This document shows positions 1-11,268 of a stretch of DNA of 64,000 bases, one piece after another (within the stretch, counting starts at the first letter, position 1; every line of letters begins with the position of its first letter). The translations under genes and the position numbers were made by a program. The stretch is from assembly GCF_024323335.1 (NCBI RefSeq), contig NC_066584.1, positions 274,079,618-274,143,617 on the forward strand, in the 5' to 3' direction. The DNA is from Lathyrus oleraceus (lineage: Eukaryota; Streptophyta; Magnoliopsida; Fabales; Fabaceae). A model generated the notes under the pieces. The model did not search any database. It was not told the origin of the DNA and saw nothing but the letters and a program-made list of their open reading frames with translations.

Positions 1-870
1 GGCTATTATTCATCAAATTTGATCATCTTCGACTTGATTTTATTTGTTTCTTTGACAAAAAACATGCAATGATAGAGTGTCATCTACCTTTCTCTTGAAT
101 AAGTTCTCTCTACAGGGAACCTATCAAGGAGAAATTGTCAGGAAAATACTATCACCTTAGAAGGATCCCAACTATCCCAAATATGGGAGACAACCTTAAT
201 ACACTCTAAAGGCTGGTGGTTAGAAGAAGACAAAACAAAGTGATATGCATGACATCGAGAAAACCTCATCCTTTGAAATATCCCAAACCCACATATCTTT
301 ATCCAATGAGAAACGAAATCCTCAAATGACCGAGAGAAAATCCTCAACCACGAGTTCTTCGCACACAAAGAAAGATCTCCTCCACCTAAAGTCCCAAACT
401 AAGGTGTAATCTATCCACCTACCAACCTTATCAACATTCCTCTCAGAAAAGTCTGCGATCGTAAATAATCTAGGAAACTTATCCTAAAGAGACATGCTCT
501 CTATCTAAGGATTAGTCCAAAAAGAAGTTTGAGACCCATATCCAACCTTCCTAATTGTACTATCTACAACCAGTCAGAATGGCTGGCCTTTTTAGAGAAA
601 AAAAGAGAAACACCTTTCTACTCGGAGGAGGCGTTACATAAACCATAATCTTTACTGCCCCTTAAAGAAAAGACAACAGAATCATCATAACGAGCGACTA
701 TGACATTTCTCCAAAGTCAAGAGGCTCCCATAATAAGATTCCATCTCCACTTAGTCAAAATGGTTAAGTTTAACAGACATAAGTCTCTAACCCCCAAACC
801 ACCTTTACTCTTAGGTATGCACACATCAATCCAACTAACTCAACTGATTTTAAAATTTCCTTTGACACCT
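1..870 (-). pseudogene. Degenerate LINE (non-LTR retrotransposon) ORF2 C-terminal fragment
   Basis: Read on the minus strand, this stretch gives broken pieces of the C-terminal part of a plant L1-type ORF2 polyprotein. Near 828-781 the frame reads CIPKSKGGLGVRDL, matching the KxxGGLGxRxL block after the RT domain. Near 375-250 it reads RRSFFVCEELVVEDF and then DMWVWDISKDEVFS, the usual run-up to the zinc-binding region after RT. Many stops and frame changes interrupt it, so it is a relic. The coding direction runs off the left edge of the window, so any 3' tail lies outside. Family assignment is from motif order. No target duplication or poly(A) tail is visible. Confidence 0.7.
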
Positions 871-1227
871 CCCCTCATAAATCTTTTTTGAATCCAAACA
901 ATTTTCCTTCATACTTTTATATGCATTTTTAGATAAGACAAGAAAAAGATATGAATAATATTAAATGCATAATTGTTTAAATAATAATAAACTATAATAA
1001 AGTTATTCGGTGGTAGATTTAAGTTAAGTGTTTTGGAAAGAAACAATGAGTTTTGATTGAAAATTTTATGTTCTTTTAGTAATATTTTACTACATCGGAA
1101 AGCTTGAAGTAGAGTTTTTTTTTTAGTATGTAACTTTTTGTTCTCATTGTTTTTATGATAATAGATTACTTCAGAAAAGTTTGAGGTGATTTTGTTTATA
1201 TTTAAGAATAGAATAGGATGTTCAAGT

Positions 1228-1297
1228 ACAAGATAAGTAGGCTGTTTGTCATCAAAGGAAATACAAGATAAGTAGGCTGTTTGTCATCAAAGGAAAT
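1228..1297 (+). repeat. Perfect 35-bp tandem duplication
   Basis: Two identical adjacent 35-bp units, 1228-1262 and 1263-1297, each beginning ACAAGATAAGTAGGCTG. They probably arose by replication slippage or a repair event. No function is suggested. Confidence 0.9.
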
Positions 1298-2829
1298 GAT
1301 AAGTTAAATTTCATTAGTTTCATCATCCATGTCTTACACTAGAATATAGTTATAAAAGTACAACTAGAATTCTAGATACTAAGAATCTATTCACCAACAC
1401 CTACCTTAGGGATTGCACAATTGAGCTACCAGAATTCCAATGTCTAAAGAATGAACATAAAAAAAAGAAGCACTATACTAGATAAGGTTGAACATAGAAA
1501 TTAAGATTTGTTTTTGTTTGTTTGTTCATGCAAGCAACAACTAAGTGAAACGACCACATGATCTGATCTTTTTCTCTAAGAAATTAAGAAGAAAAGTTAA
1601 GATCATGCTGGCAGCTTCACTTGGTAGTGGTCCATGATATATAATAATGATAAGAGAATAAGAACTAGAGTTGCTACTTCATTATGGGACTGAGATTTTA
1701 AAGGAGGTTTAATCGTTAGAGATTGGATTGAGAAAAAGTAGGGAATGGCCATAGTTATATATAGTAGTTGGAAAGTAGAATCAGTGAAAAATATACATAC
1801 TTTTCTCCCTTTCTCTATAAGTTTCCTTTTTGGTTAATTTTGATTTCCACTACTTACACATTCCAATTCCATAAACATAAAGTATCAAACTAGATAGAAC
1901 TACAACTAACAAAACTAAAATTTTAATTTTTAGTTTAATTAAATATTTTTAATTTGTATTTTATAAATTTTTTAAAATTTAAAAAAGAATATCTCAAAAA
2001 TAGTTTTTCTAAAAAAACTATTTGAAACAGATTCTAATTTTAAGCAATTTTTAAAAAAAATTATATTAAAGAAAAGTTATAGTAAAATTATGAAATACCT
2101 AAATTAATATTTTAAAATAACTATTCAAAACTAATTTTTTTATTAAAAAATCCTTCATAATTTTTTTAAACAAAAGTAGATAATATTATAAAAATTATTT
2201 TAAAAAAACAAAAATAGAGGGACTTATATTTCTTAACTTAGCTACTCTTTTAATTTTGTAAGAAGTTGAAAACTTATATGTTTTATATGAAAACATTTCT
2301 TCCTTTAAATTGTTGTTTACAAATATTACAATTTAATATTTACTTTTAATTTACATTTAATTTTATTATCATAATTTTAATTTTTTATCTCACAATTTCA
2401 CTTTTTTTCTTAATTTTATATTTAGTTTTATCTTCATAAATAAAAATATTAATATATAAGATAAAATTGTGAAATCCAATATGAATTGTTTAAAATTGTT
2501 CCATTAAAGTTAAAATTAAATGATATGTTTTAAAATGATGTGATTTAGTAAAATCCAAACAGTAAATCAGGTAAAATAAGCCTTGAAGATGATGCTCTAA
2601 GTTTTAGATATATAAAAGAAGAAATCGATATAATCAATATCTTAAAGTGTCTTTATATGAAAGAAATTTTTTAAGTAATATAATTTAAAAGGGTAATTTA
2701 AATTATTTTTTGAGAATTTTTAGAATAAAATAAACAATTCTGAAATATTTTATAAAAATTGAATTTAGAAAATTCTAAATACCACATAAAAACTAAGAAT
2801 TTAAAATTTATTCTTCACTAAATATTATC

Positions 2830-3240
2830 TGAATTTCAAATCGGTCCTTATAATAATTTTATATTATGAAAGCTATTTATTAATTTTTTTTTCACAAATT
2901 CAATATTAGTCCCTATATTTTGAGTTTTAAAATTTGATTTCTATATTTTTCAAAATTTGTAAATTAATCCTTTAAAATTAGTTTTTGCAAATTGATCCAT
3001 ATCTTTCTCAAAAAATTTAAAAAAAGTCATTTAAAGTTTAAATAATTGCAAATTGATCTATATATCTCTCAAATTTTGTAAACTATTCCTTAAAATTTTA
3101 AAAAAATTGCAAATTGATTCGTATAAAATTTTAAAACGTAAATTGATCACTATAAATTTTGCACATTATTTTTTATAAAATTTTAAATTTTACAATGGTT
3201 TCTTACTTTTCATATTTTGAAATTGGTCCCTCAACTCTTT
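2830..3240. repeat. Degenerate repeats with AAATTGATCC-like blocks
   Basis: The blocks GCAAATTGATCC, GCAAATTGATCT, GCAAATTGATTC and GTAAATTGATCA recur roughly every 40-70 bases, with variants such as TTAGTCCCTATATTTT and TTGGTCCCTCAACTC nearby. Similar TTGGTCCCT text is common in small plant transposons. I cannot see terminal inverted repeats or a target duplication, so I call only a degenerate repeat tract. Confidence 0.35.
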
Positions 3241-4946
3241 AATAATTTAAATCTGACTTAAATCCTTTAAAATTTTTCTTTTAGATTATTTATCGTTATA
3301 TATTTATACTTTAAATCCAAAATCTATAAAATAAAAAAAGTTGTCCAAGAAAGTTTAAAAAATGATAAGTTTATTATACTATATAAAAAAAAAGTGTATA
3401 TATATATATATAAAGAAATGGAAATCCAATCGAAACATTTGAATTCTTCAAAAATATTTCAATTAATTTATTCAAATATCTCTTGCTGATCTTTGATGAG
3501 TAATTTGTACTTCTTTTTATAAGATAGAAGAAGTCATTGGAGAGACATATTGAATTGAAAAACAACTTGTAAGATGTAGAAAGTGGTCCCTTCTGTGCAA
3601 ATTGAATATTGTCACGCCAACAATATAGCATACATTTTTCAGACGTTGTAGTGAGTTTTTTTTTCTATGTATACTGCAAGAACATTAATAACTTTATGGT
3701 TGAGTACCAAGAGAGGGGGGGACCCTTTCCTCTCTCTCAGATGCGCACACACACTATGTTTCTACTAGTTCTGCATTCATACATTTCCTAAAAGTTAAAA
3801 GATCTTTTTGTGTACATTCATACACATGCCATTTTCTTTCGAGTTTTCCATTTGATAGATAGATTATCTACTGTATTTGTATAGTGCCAGATTTATAGAT
3901 ACCATTTAATGGAAACATTTGATACTGCTTAGGAAAACGACTTGTCAGTTAGAAAAGTAATTATATATCTATAGAATCATTTTACCTTGTTATAGTTAGA
4001 GCTAGGGACATGATACATATAAAGTATATATGTCATGCTTTATTTTATAGCTTCTGTGTTTTATATGTACCTTTTACAAGGGCTAGGCAAAAGTTTAAAT
4101 ACTTTTATCCCTCTAATTAGACATTAAATACCTAACTTTTATGCACATTAATAAAATCTAAATTTGAAAGTTTGACTTTCCAACTTAAAATGTCTTTTAA
4201 TTTTGTGTCGATTGTTCTCACATTGCTTCATATTATATTGATAATGATCACAAGATGTGTATATATACAACACTAATTGGACTTATAATTATTAACTAGA
4301 CTTAATAATCTAATCAACTTAGTTAAATTTTTTTGAACAAAAATAAAATCATGAGTCAACTTATCATAATCACTTAATAAGTTAAATTGTGATTAAAAAC
4401 CACAACCACTTTCATACATAACAACACTCGTCTCAATAAAGAGTAATAATCAAAACATTAGAAACTCGAAAACAAAAGTTGTTTCTTTCAAAGGAAAACA
4501 AAAAATAAACCAAATCACCATAAAACCTTTGAATCCAAGTTTGGTACAACTCCAATAAGGACGCTTAGTGTATATCTGATGGTGTTGGTGGTTCTCATAC
4601 GGATTCAGTAAAGGATGGGTATGTTCTGCCTCTGCTTCTTGGTGAGCTTCGTCTTGATGATGAATGTCTTGAGTGAAGGCATTTTGGTCACTTCTTCTCC
4701 TTCCTCCAAGTTCGACCGCGTTCTGGAGATGAAATGTTAGTCAATGGCGGTCAACTTAGTCAGTTAGTTACTTGTTTAACAAGTAACTTAACTAACACCT
4801 TGAGTCGGTTAATTAGAACATGTATTACATGATCCTCAACTCTGCAACATATTAAAGTAATATTATAATTGTTGATTTGTTGTCTATCATTAGTTTCATT
4901 TCTTTCCCTCTGTTTACTGCCATCTCAATCAACAAAGATTGTCATC

Positions 4947-4986
4947 ACACTTCTTGACAAACTACACACACTTCTTGACAAACTAC
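4947..4986 (+). repeat. Short tandem duplication, 21-bp period
   Basis: The 19-base block ACACTTCTTGACAAACTAC occurs at 4947-4965 and again at 4968-4986, separated by two bases. It is a simple local duplication just before the decayed Copia fragment. Confidence 0.85.
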
Positions 4987-4989
4987 ATT

Positions 4990-5970
4990 GCATGATGAGA
5001 TATATCCAGCTTTACAAGAAGACATGACCATTATTGCTTACTTCTTGAAGCACCATAAAATTGGAGAATTGAACAACTTTAACACATATCCCATTTAAAA
5101 AAGTCAGTCATCTTATCCCTCTGGCATCAGGTTTTGGAAATAAGATATCATTTTCTATTGTATCCCTAAGATATCTCATGATCCTCTTGGTTGCTTGCAT
5201 ATGTGACATTTTACATTCCTACATAAATCTGCTCACTACACCATATTATGACCAAGTCTGAAACTGCAAGCATACCTTAAGCATCCCATTATTTTCTTCT
5301 ATATAATGCTAGCAACAACCTTATTATCTTCATCTTTGCTTAATTTTGATTTTCTTTCTATCGGAGTACTTGATGAGTTGCAGTTCAAAATATTAAAGGT
5401 TTTAAGGATATCGCTAATATAGTTTCTAAAGTGAATTACCAAGTCTTTCATGGTTTCAGCAAATTCAAGGTTAAGAAACTAACTTAGGCCTCCTAAGTCA
5501 GCCATATCAAAATAAACGCTCATGCTAAATTTGAGATTCTCAATCTCATTGTGTCTGCTTCTTATGATGAGTAGATCATCCATGCATACACCATATGCTA
5601 AGATTGTTTTGATTCAATATTTTCACATAGATTCCATTTTTAACTATACACTTGAAATAATCAATCTTCTTTATAAACTCACCAATGCTTTTATTAGAGT
5701 CTATTCAAGCTCATTTATTGTCACATAGGATCTTATTAAATTTCAAGAACTTATCTTTTCCACCTTTCACAATAAAAACCCGAGGTTGTTCAACATAAAT
5801 TTCCTCCTCAAGTTAGTCATTGATAAATGTGGACTTGATATCAATTTGAATAAGATTACATTGTAAGAAGTTTCATGTAACTAACAATAATATAACCATG
5901 TTAATTCTTGCAACTTGTACAAAACTTTATTTAGAGTTTTGGATGTGTTTTTGTAAGAATTCCTTTGCAA
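4990..5970 (-). pseudogene. Degenerate Ty1/Copia reverse transcriptase fragment
   Basis: On the minus strand several consecutive pieces match Copia RT in the right order. Near 5860-5770: IDIKSTFIND, then LEEEIYVEQPRVF (family form QMDVKSAFLNG and EEEVYVEQPPGF). Near 5590-5490: VCMDDLLIIRSRHNEIENL (the YVDD box region, first Tyr-Val lost). Near 5412-5290: DILKTFNILNCNSSSTPIE (family form DxLKKFxMxxCxxxxTPM), followed by the start of the RT-RNase H linker. Stops and frameshifts break the frame. It differs clearly from the intact-looking Copia element at 25669-35534, so it is an older independent relic. Its LTRs are not visible. Confidence 0.75.
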
Positions 5971-6480
5971 CAAGCCTCACATTATGTTTGGAAATAAAAC
6001 TGTTATGGATCGACCAAAGGACCAAATAGCTAAGTCCCAAATCAACTAAAATCCACTCCATGTGACACAAGTTATAAAAGTCGCCTCACAGGAAATGCAA
6101 TGTACACTTTCAGACCTCCATTTTTTACTACAATCATCTTGGATCTTGAACTGACTTATGTGTCGGAGTGCTAATCCTGCAGGTCCACCCCTGTGCCACC
6201 GTATTGAAGATTGCACCACCAATTCATGATTCTTCACCACCTACTTCAACTATTTCTAGTTGTAGTATGAAACAGTGGCATCTTCTGCGGAAAATGACTT
6301 TTGATTCTTGCGAAATTCTACGAGCAAGATTATCTCTGATCCAGTGCTCTGACAATTATCACTGATCAACGAGATCCGCGGTACAACAACATCCAGTACA
6401 TGTCCTCCAGCACAATGCCTTTTACTAATGACAGATACTGACTCTCATCTGATTAAATATCAATTGGAATTAGGATTTTT
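5971..6480. other. Unassigned spacer between relics
   Basis: About 500 bases between the Copia relic and the Tat pol relic. It holds short frames of 64-65 codons on both strands that overlap each other and show no recognisable motif. It could be the decayed gag end of the Tat element or an old LTR edge. Nothing here supports a gene. Confidence 0.4.
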
Positions 6481-6931
6481 TGGATTGAGAAAATATCAAT
6501 GGAATTACAAACTTTGATCTACCTCTAATTCTAGACGTTACCATCATTGACCAAAATTTGACAGGATTCCTCGTAGATGATGGAAGCTCTTCCAATATCC
6601 TTTACATTAACGCGTTAGAAAAACTAATCATTAAATAGATAGGTTTGAACATGTATTGCATCGGAGATCTGTTATCCTTCAACGCTTCAGTAACTCACTC
6701 TTATGGAACGATAGATCTGACAATGACGTTGGGAGAAGGAGAGTGTGAGAGAAAGGTAATCCTCTAGTTCCTAGTAATTCCATGTAGAAGCACTTTTAAA
6801 GGTATCCTGGGAAGATCTTTCTTAGAAAAACTAGAAGTGGTAGCGTCCTCGATCCACATGAATGTCGCATAGCATGATATGAAGGGAAATTCAATCATTA
6901 TTGGCGCCAACTTGGGAGAATCAAAGCGGAT
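6481..6931 (+). pseudogene. Decayed Tat-type Ty3/gypsy pol, protease region (target of the Ogre insertion)
   Basis: The plus-strand frame gives a retroviral-type aspartic protease of Tat elements. FLVDDGSSSNILYI stands where the family has VDTGSSxNxL, and GILGRSFLEKL matches the ILGRPxLxxL block. Three in-frame stops lie between them, and the active-site Thr is Asp. The frame runs up to CGGAT at 6927-6931, where the Ogre LTR begins. The matching downstream part, beginning with the second CGGAT, is at 53861-54462 and keeps the same reading direction. This is therefore the old host element of the whole nest. Bases 6621-6931 are repeated at 16691-17001. Confidence 0.75.
6927..6931 (+). repeat. 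Ogre target-site duplication CGGAT (copy 1)
   Basis: Five bases directly before the LTR start TGTAAGACCC. The same CGGAT stands before the copy 2 LTR (16997-17001) and directly after the 3' LTR (53861-53865), as expected for one integration event followed by duplication of the left side. Confidence 0.85.
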
Positions 6932-8361
6932 TGTAAGACCCTAATTTTGACCCTAAGATCCCTCATGGCATCATAACATTGCATTTGCATAGCCTAAAGG
7001 ATCATAAGCATCTTGGTTCCCTTTGCCTTTGGGGTGAGACCTCTTGTGGTTGGTTTGAGATCACCAAGCATGCTTGAATTGTATATCATTGCTTTTCTCA
7101 TTTTTTTATTAACTCAAAAGCACAAAAATATGTCATTAACATCTTTTGTTTGTAGCTTGAGCAGTCACAAGGTCTAAAGCTTCTAGGAGACCCTATGTGC
7201 ATTGATATGGTCAGGAGAAGATGAAAGCAAGCATGGTAATGGTTCCCAAAGCTCTCATTCATCAAATATGCCTCCCAAGTACCTTAATTCATCATTTTGA
7301 TCAAAGTAAAGCAAAGGGTTTGAGGTTTGTTTCCCAAGAAAACCCTAATTCATCTGTTCATCAACTGTGCCTTGCTCTTGAAGCAACCTCAGGCCATGGT
7401 CAAATACAATCAAGGGAAGTTCTTTAATTCATCATTTCATGCATATTTGAACTTATTTGAGTGTCCTCAATCATCAATTCATCAAGATATGAGGTTTGGA
7501 CTTGAGAAGTTGATCAGTCAATTCATCTGACTATTTTGGAAATACACTGAGACCTAACGTTTCATGTATTGGTCAAATGGAGATGACCCCAAGAGAAAAA
7601 AAATTCTTAAGGACATTATGAACAACTTTCATATTCATCAAAAACTGATTTAAAGCTTGGAAGGTCATCATCCATTCCAAGACATTATAGGTCATTTTGA
7701 CTGAAACCCTAATTTTGGGTCAACTTCCCAAGAACATAAGTCATTCATTTTTCATGATTTGGAGGTGGGATCAAATGAATTGGAAAGCTTAATGTGTCTT
7801 TTTCAAATGTTATGTTTAGAAAAATTGCAAAATCTCAAAAGAAGTACATGTGATAATGCAAAACATTATAGGTCACTTTGGACCAAATACATTGAAATGT
7901 GAAATAGTCCAACTTCAAGTGCCCATAACTTCTTCATCAAAAATCCAAATGATGCAAAATTTAGTCTAGATTTATTATCTTGAAAAGATCTACAACTTTC
8001 ATGTTGACGATTTTGTCATTTGGAGCTGGCATAATTGAAACAGAAGGGCTTGAACATTGGCCAATTTTGGAAACTTCACATATGCATGTTTAGCACCTTA
8101 TACTTCAAGCTCATTTTTCATTAATTTCCAAGGCCCAATTGGAGTTTTGATCTACATGACATTTGTTCCTTATGCAACAAGCTTTCCAACCATTACTCAT
8201 AAGGTTGCATTTGGATTTTGGGAGTATCTTTTTCGAAGAAGGGAAAGATTAGGTGCATTTTTGGAAACCAATTGAAAACACATTGCATGAGCTGATTACA
8301 TCCATTTTGCACGTCCATTTCATTCAATTATGATCTCAGCTTGCCAAATCAAGTGGAATTG

Positions 8362-8400
8362 GGCCCTCCATGCGCCTGTACAGGCCCATGCATGGAGGCC
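8362..8400 (+). promoter_or_regulatory. Nested inverted repeat upstream of the LTR TATA box (copy 1)
   Basis: The arms CTCCATGC and GCATGGAG enclose the perfect 12-base palindrome GCCTGTACAGGC. The structure sits about 50 bases before TATAAATA. It recurs at 18434-18472 and 50455-50493 and, decayed, at 59218-59259. The position suggests a protein-binding or promoter element of the Ogre LTR; that role is inferred. Confidence 0.6.
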
Positions 8401-8448
8401 TTTTCCATCCATGCACACGATTGATTCATGCTTGTAGCTTGCTTCATC

Positions 8449-8456
8449 TATAAATA
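8449..8456 (+). promoter_or_regulatory. Ogre LTR TATA box (copy 1)
   Basis: TATAAATA in the context TTCATCTATAAATACAATGC is conserved in all three plus-strand LTR copies and as its complement in the minus-strand LTR. It is the best candidate for the LTR promoter, with transcription starting a few tens of bases downstream. Confidence 0.65.
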
Positions 8457-8897
8457 CAATGCCTTGCCGTCTCAATTCTTCAACCTGAAGGCGCCCCAAT
8501 TGCTGCTGAATTCAAAACTCAACCCTCACCAAAGGAACGTTTCTCTTTCTTTCAAAAATTTCAGATCTGAAATTCAATTGCATTGATTGATTTTATAGAT
8601 CTATAAGTTCCTAAACCTTCTTCACTTGATCCATAGAGCTTTCTGTTTGCAAAAGGACTCAAGGATCTTGACTCAATTCTTCACAATCCAAAGGTTTTCC
8701 TCAACTGAGTTTTGCTTCGAAACAGTTTGTATATTGTTCCATTTGCCTTGATTTTGTGTTGTCTGAAGTCCTCTGCATAGAGGCATCATTATTGAGCTTT
8801 GAATTTTTGAAATCAAGCAAGTTCAGTTGAACACCACTAAAGTTCCATCTCTGATTTCTCTCTCAGTAGGGATCTAGAGTGGAATTGAGTGGCATAT

Positions 8898-8915
8898 GAG
8901 TGATGTACATCACTC
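8898..8915 (+). repeat. Perfect palindrome in the LTR (copy 1)
   Basis: GAGTGATGTACATCACTC is an 18-base perfect palindrome. Copy 2 and the 3' LTR carry the 20-base version GGAGTGATGTACATCACTCC. It lies about 440 bases downstream of the TATA box, inside the presumed transcribed part of the LTR. Confidence 0.8.
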
Positions 8916-8999
8916 CACCTTTCGAACGGTACCTGGATCGTGCGTTTTGGTGCACATTTTTTTTTGTAATTTTTGGCCTTCGCCGGAGCTAGCCGGAGA

Positions 9000-9023
9000 A
9001 GACGGTGGCGCTGGCCACCGTCT
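9000..9023 (+). repeat. GC-rich hairpin in the LTR (copy 1)
   Basis: AGACGGTGGC, a GCTG loop, then GCCACCGTCT form a perfect 10-bp stem in otherwise AT-rich DNA. It is conserved at 19071-19094 and, with one mismatch, at 51094-51117. Confidence 0.75.
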
Positions 9024-9126
9024 AGTCTCCAGATCCAATCGTGGCCATTCAATTCCATTTCCAGATTTAATCCTGGCTGTCAAACATTATAACTTATTTT
9101 AATGCGCCATATGATTCAGTTGACTG

Positions 9127-9140
9127 GAAAGCTCTTTGAA
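9127..9140 (+). other. Deletion scar with short filler in the copy 1 LTR
   Basis: Copy 2 has about 325 bp here (19197-19524) that copy 1 lacks. In its place copy 1 has a short insert containing CTCTTTGAAT. That string also occurs about 20 bases downstream (CTCTTTGAATGATG), so the filler looks copied from nearby, as in synthesis-dependent end joining. Confidence 0.65.
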
Positions 9141-11190
9141 TACAAAAATATTTTCTCAACCTCTTTGAATGATGATAGATCTATGAAAAATATTCTCATC
9201 AATCTATTAATTGATTTGAGATTTATTTGAGATTTTAGTTCAATTAGGTTATTTTTATGCATTTTTAATGGAATTAAAATAGTTTCTGACTTTTAAAAAT
9301 GCTGAAATTTTTTGTCAAACTTTGTTTGACCTTGTTGAACTTGGGATAATTCACTTGGACTTTTCAAAGTTGATTTGAAGTGGATTTGAAGTTTGACCTT
9401 TCTTTTTTTATTTTAATTCAAGTTGCATTTTAAATATTAAAAATGCCAAAAAAAATTGTTTATTTCTTGACTCCTAATTCTTATTTTGCTTCTGTTTTCT
9501 ATTGTTTGACCTTGATATACTCTATCTTTGGTCAATGCTTGTTGATTAATACATTCCATTTCATTTAATGCACTTTAATTCTTCATCTTCTTCTCCTCCT
9601 TCTTCTTTTTCTTTTTTTTGATCAATGAGTTAAAGATTGGTGGTTAGCATTGATTAGGGAGGTTTAATCTTCCTTGATTTAAATCTAATTCATCTTGATC
9701 ATGGATCAAGTGAATGGCTTTGCATTAAGGATAGATTGCTTTCTAAATCATGCAAAAGACCTAAATTAATACAAGATCATTCTCTTCTTCTTTTTGGCAT
9801 GGCAAGTTGTTGGAGTTTGATTCCCTAATCAAGACCTCTAACTTGTGTTGTTGCCTACATTATTATTGACCGACCTCAGATAGTTGTGACTTCTACATAA
9901 GTCTAATTACGATTGCTTAACATAGCGCTAAATTTGCCTTATGACACACTAACTACTAACACTAACCATTAACCATTAACATTTAATTCTTGCTCTTTAC
10001 ATTTATGCAATTTACTACTCTTGTACATATTATCCATTTGCTTTTCCCCCTTTGCTCACTTGAGCACATGTTTATGTTAATGCAATTTGCATTTTTGCTC
10101 ACTTGAGCACATAATTGTGTATATCTTATTGTGCTTGTGTTTTGTCTTGATTGTTGTGGACCAAAATGCAAAGAAATGGACAAATGGACTTAGTTTCTAG
10201 GACTTTCCCTATGCAAATTGGAGTAAAAGGAAATTAATGTTGAATATGGACTAGAAGGACCAAACCTCTAAACTCACTCTTGTCCATTCTTGATTTGCTT
10301 CATGGAACTCTTTGATGTGTGTATGCTTTTGTGCTAGGGAATCCTATATGAGCTCAAATTGAAGACTCATTGCCATTGTTCATCCAAAGTGAAAGTTACA
10401 AGATACATTGGGGATCTCCTAAGGAGCTTGTTTGGTTATGTTGATTGCTTGAGCTTACTATTATTTTGCTTGCATATTCCAAAGGATGGGAGCTACTTGG
10501 ATCATCAATATGATCTCAAGAGAGGAACTCCATTTGTGTCCTTGTTTCTTATCCCTTATCTCTTGTATGTTTAGGACTCTAGCCATTCTTCTTCTTCCCT
10601 CCACTCTAACCCAAGCCAAAACGTTTGTGCAAACATTTAACACTTCTTTTCAAACATTCGAAACCTAAGCCTTATGCTTTTTATTTTCAAACTTTCTTTT
10701 CATAACACTTATTTTGAATTGAATCTTTAAATCAACTTTGACCATATTTTATTAACACTTTTTATTGGTAAATACCACTCATTAAAATACCTTTTGTGGT
10801 TTCAATGGCCACTCTCTTAATCAAAATTTTTTTTCATAACCTTTAGCTATTAGGTTTGAGCTATCCTTAAGGTAGATGTAATACTCACCTATATCCTTAG
10901 TGATGGACAATGAGTCTTCCATGCTTATTATAGGGTTAACCCCTCACTAGCATGTTGAAGTTATCCTCACATGGTGGATTTATGGTTTTAGGTTGAGTTG
11001 TCTCCCTTGGATAACAAAAGATCTTAAGGCTTTTGGACCAATCAATTCACCAACTTGTTTTGAGAGTTTTACCTCGAACTACGAGGTTTTGATCCTAATC
11101 TTTTTTAAGATGGCATGTAGGCAATGGGTTTATCCATCCAAACACAAAATTGAAAATAAGTTGTATATTCTCTTCTCATCTCTTCAATCA

Positions 11191-11268
11191 TCCCGATTTG
11201 TTGTAAATAAATTTTAAATAAGTTGTATATTCTCTTCTCATCTTTTTTAAGATGGCACGTAGGCAATG
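11191..11268 (+). other. Deletion scar with templated filler, LTR 3' end to ORF1 start (copy 1)
   Basis: Copy 2 has about 1.2 kb here (roughly 36096-37310: LTR end, primer binding site, leader). Copy 1 instead has about 78 bases assembled from local pieces. TTGTATATTCTCTTCTCATC repeats 11161-11180. TTTTTTAAGATGGCACGTAGGCAATGG repeats, with one change, the text at 11102-11128. CCCGATTTG matches 11311-11319. The repair happens to end on ATGG, so the ORF1 start codon survives at 11266. Confidence 0.75.

Larger units (their letters stand above)
871..4990. other. AT-rich intergenic DNA without recognisable genes
   Basis: About 4.1 kb of very AT-rich sequence. No open frame here shows recognisable protein motifs; the few frames of 60-85 codons look like chance. 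It contains poly-A/T runs, a short TA dinucleotide run near 3395-3412, two small tandem duplications listed separately, and a tract at about 2830-3240 with recurring blocks such as AAATTGATCC. I see no terminal inverted repeats, LTR boundaries or RNA gene. It may contain worn-out transposon remnants. Confidence 0.5.
6932..11190 (+). repeat. Ogre 5' LTR, copy 1, internally deleted and missing its 3' end
   Basis: Starts TGTAAGACCCTAATTTTGAC, as do the LTRs at 17002 and 49025. It lacks about 325 bp present at 19197-19524 in copy 2 (scar at about 9127-9140). It also lacks the last ~290 bp of the LTR together with the primer binding site and 5' leader (scar 11191-11268). It keeps the palindromes and TATA box. 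The two insertions found in the copy 2 LTR are absent: their target sites are intact at 9798-9802 (CATGG) and 10627-10631 (GTGCA). Confidence 0.85.

Noticed and set aside
4540..4760. Less AT-rich patch with a plus-strand frame, possible host exon
   Set aside because: Only a short frame with no recognisable motif and no clear splice sites; not enough to support a gene.
6901..6920. TTGGCGCCAACTTGGGAGAA looks like a retroviral primer binding site
   Set aside because: It lies before the LTR, not after one, and is simply part of the protease codons of the old Tat pol; the real Ogre primer site is at 36397.
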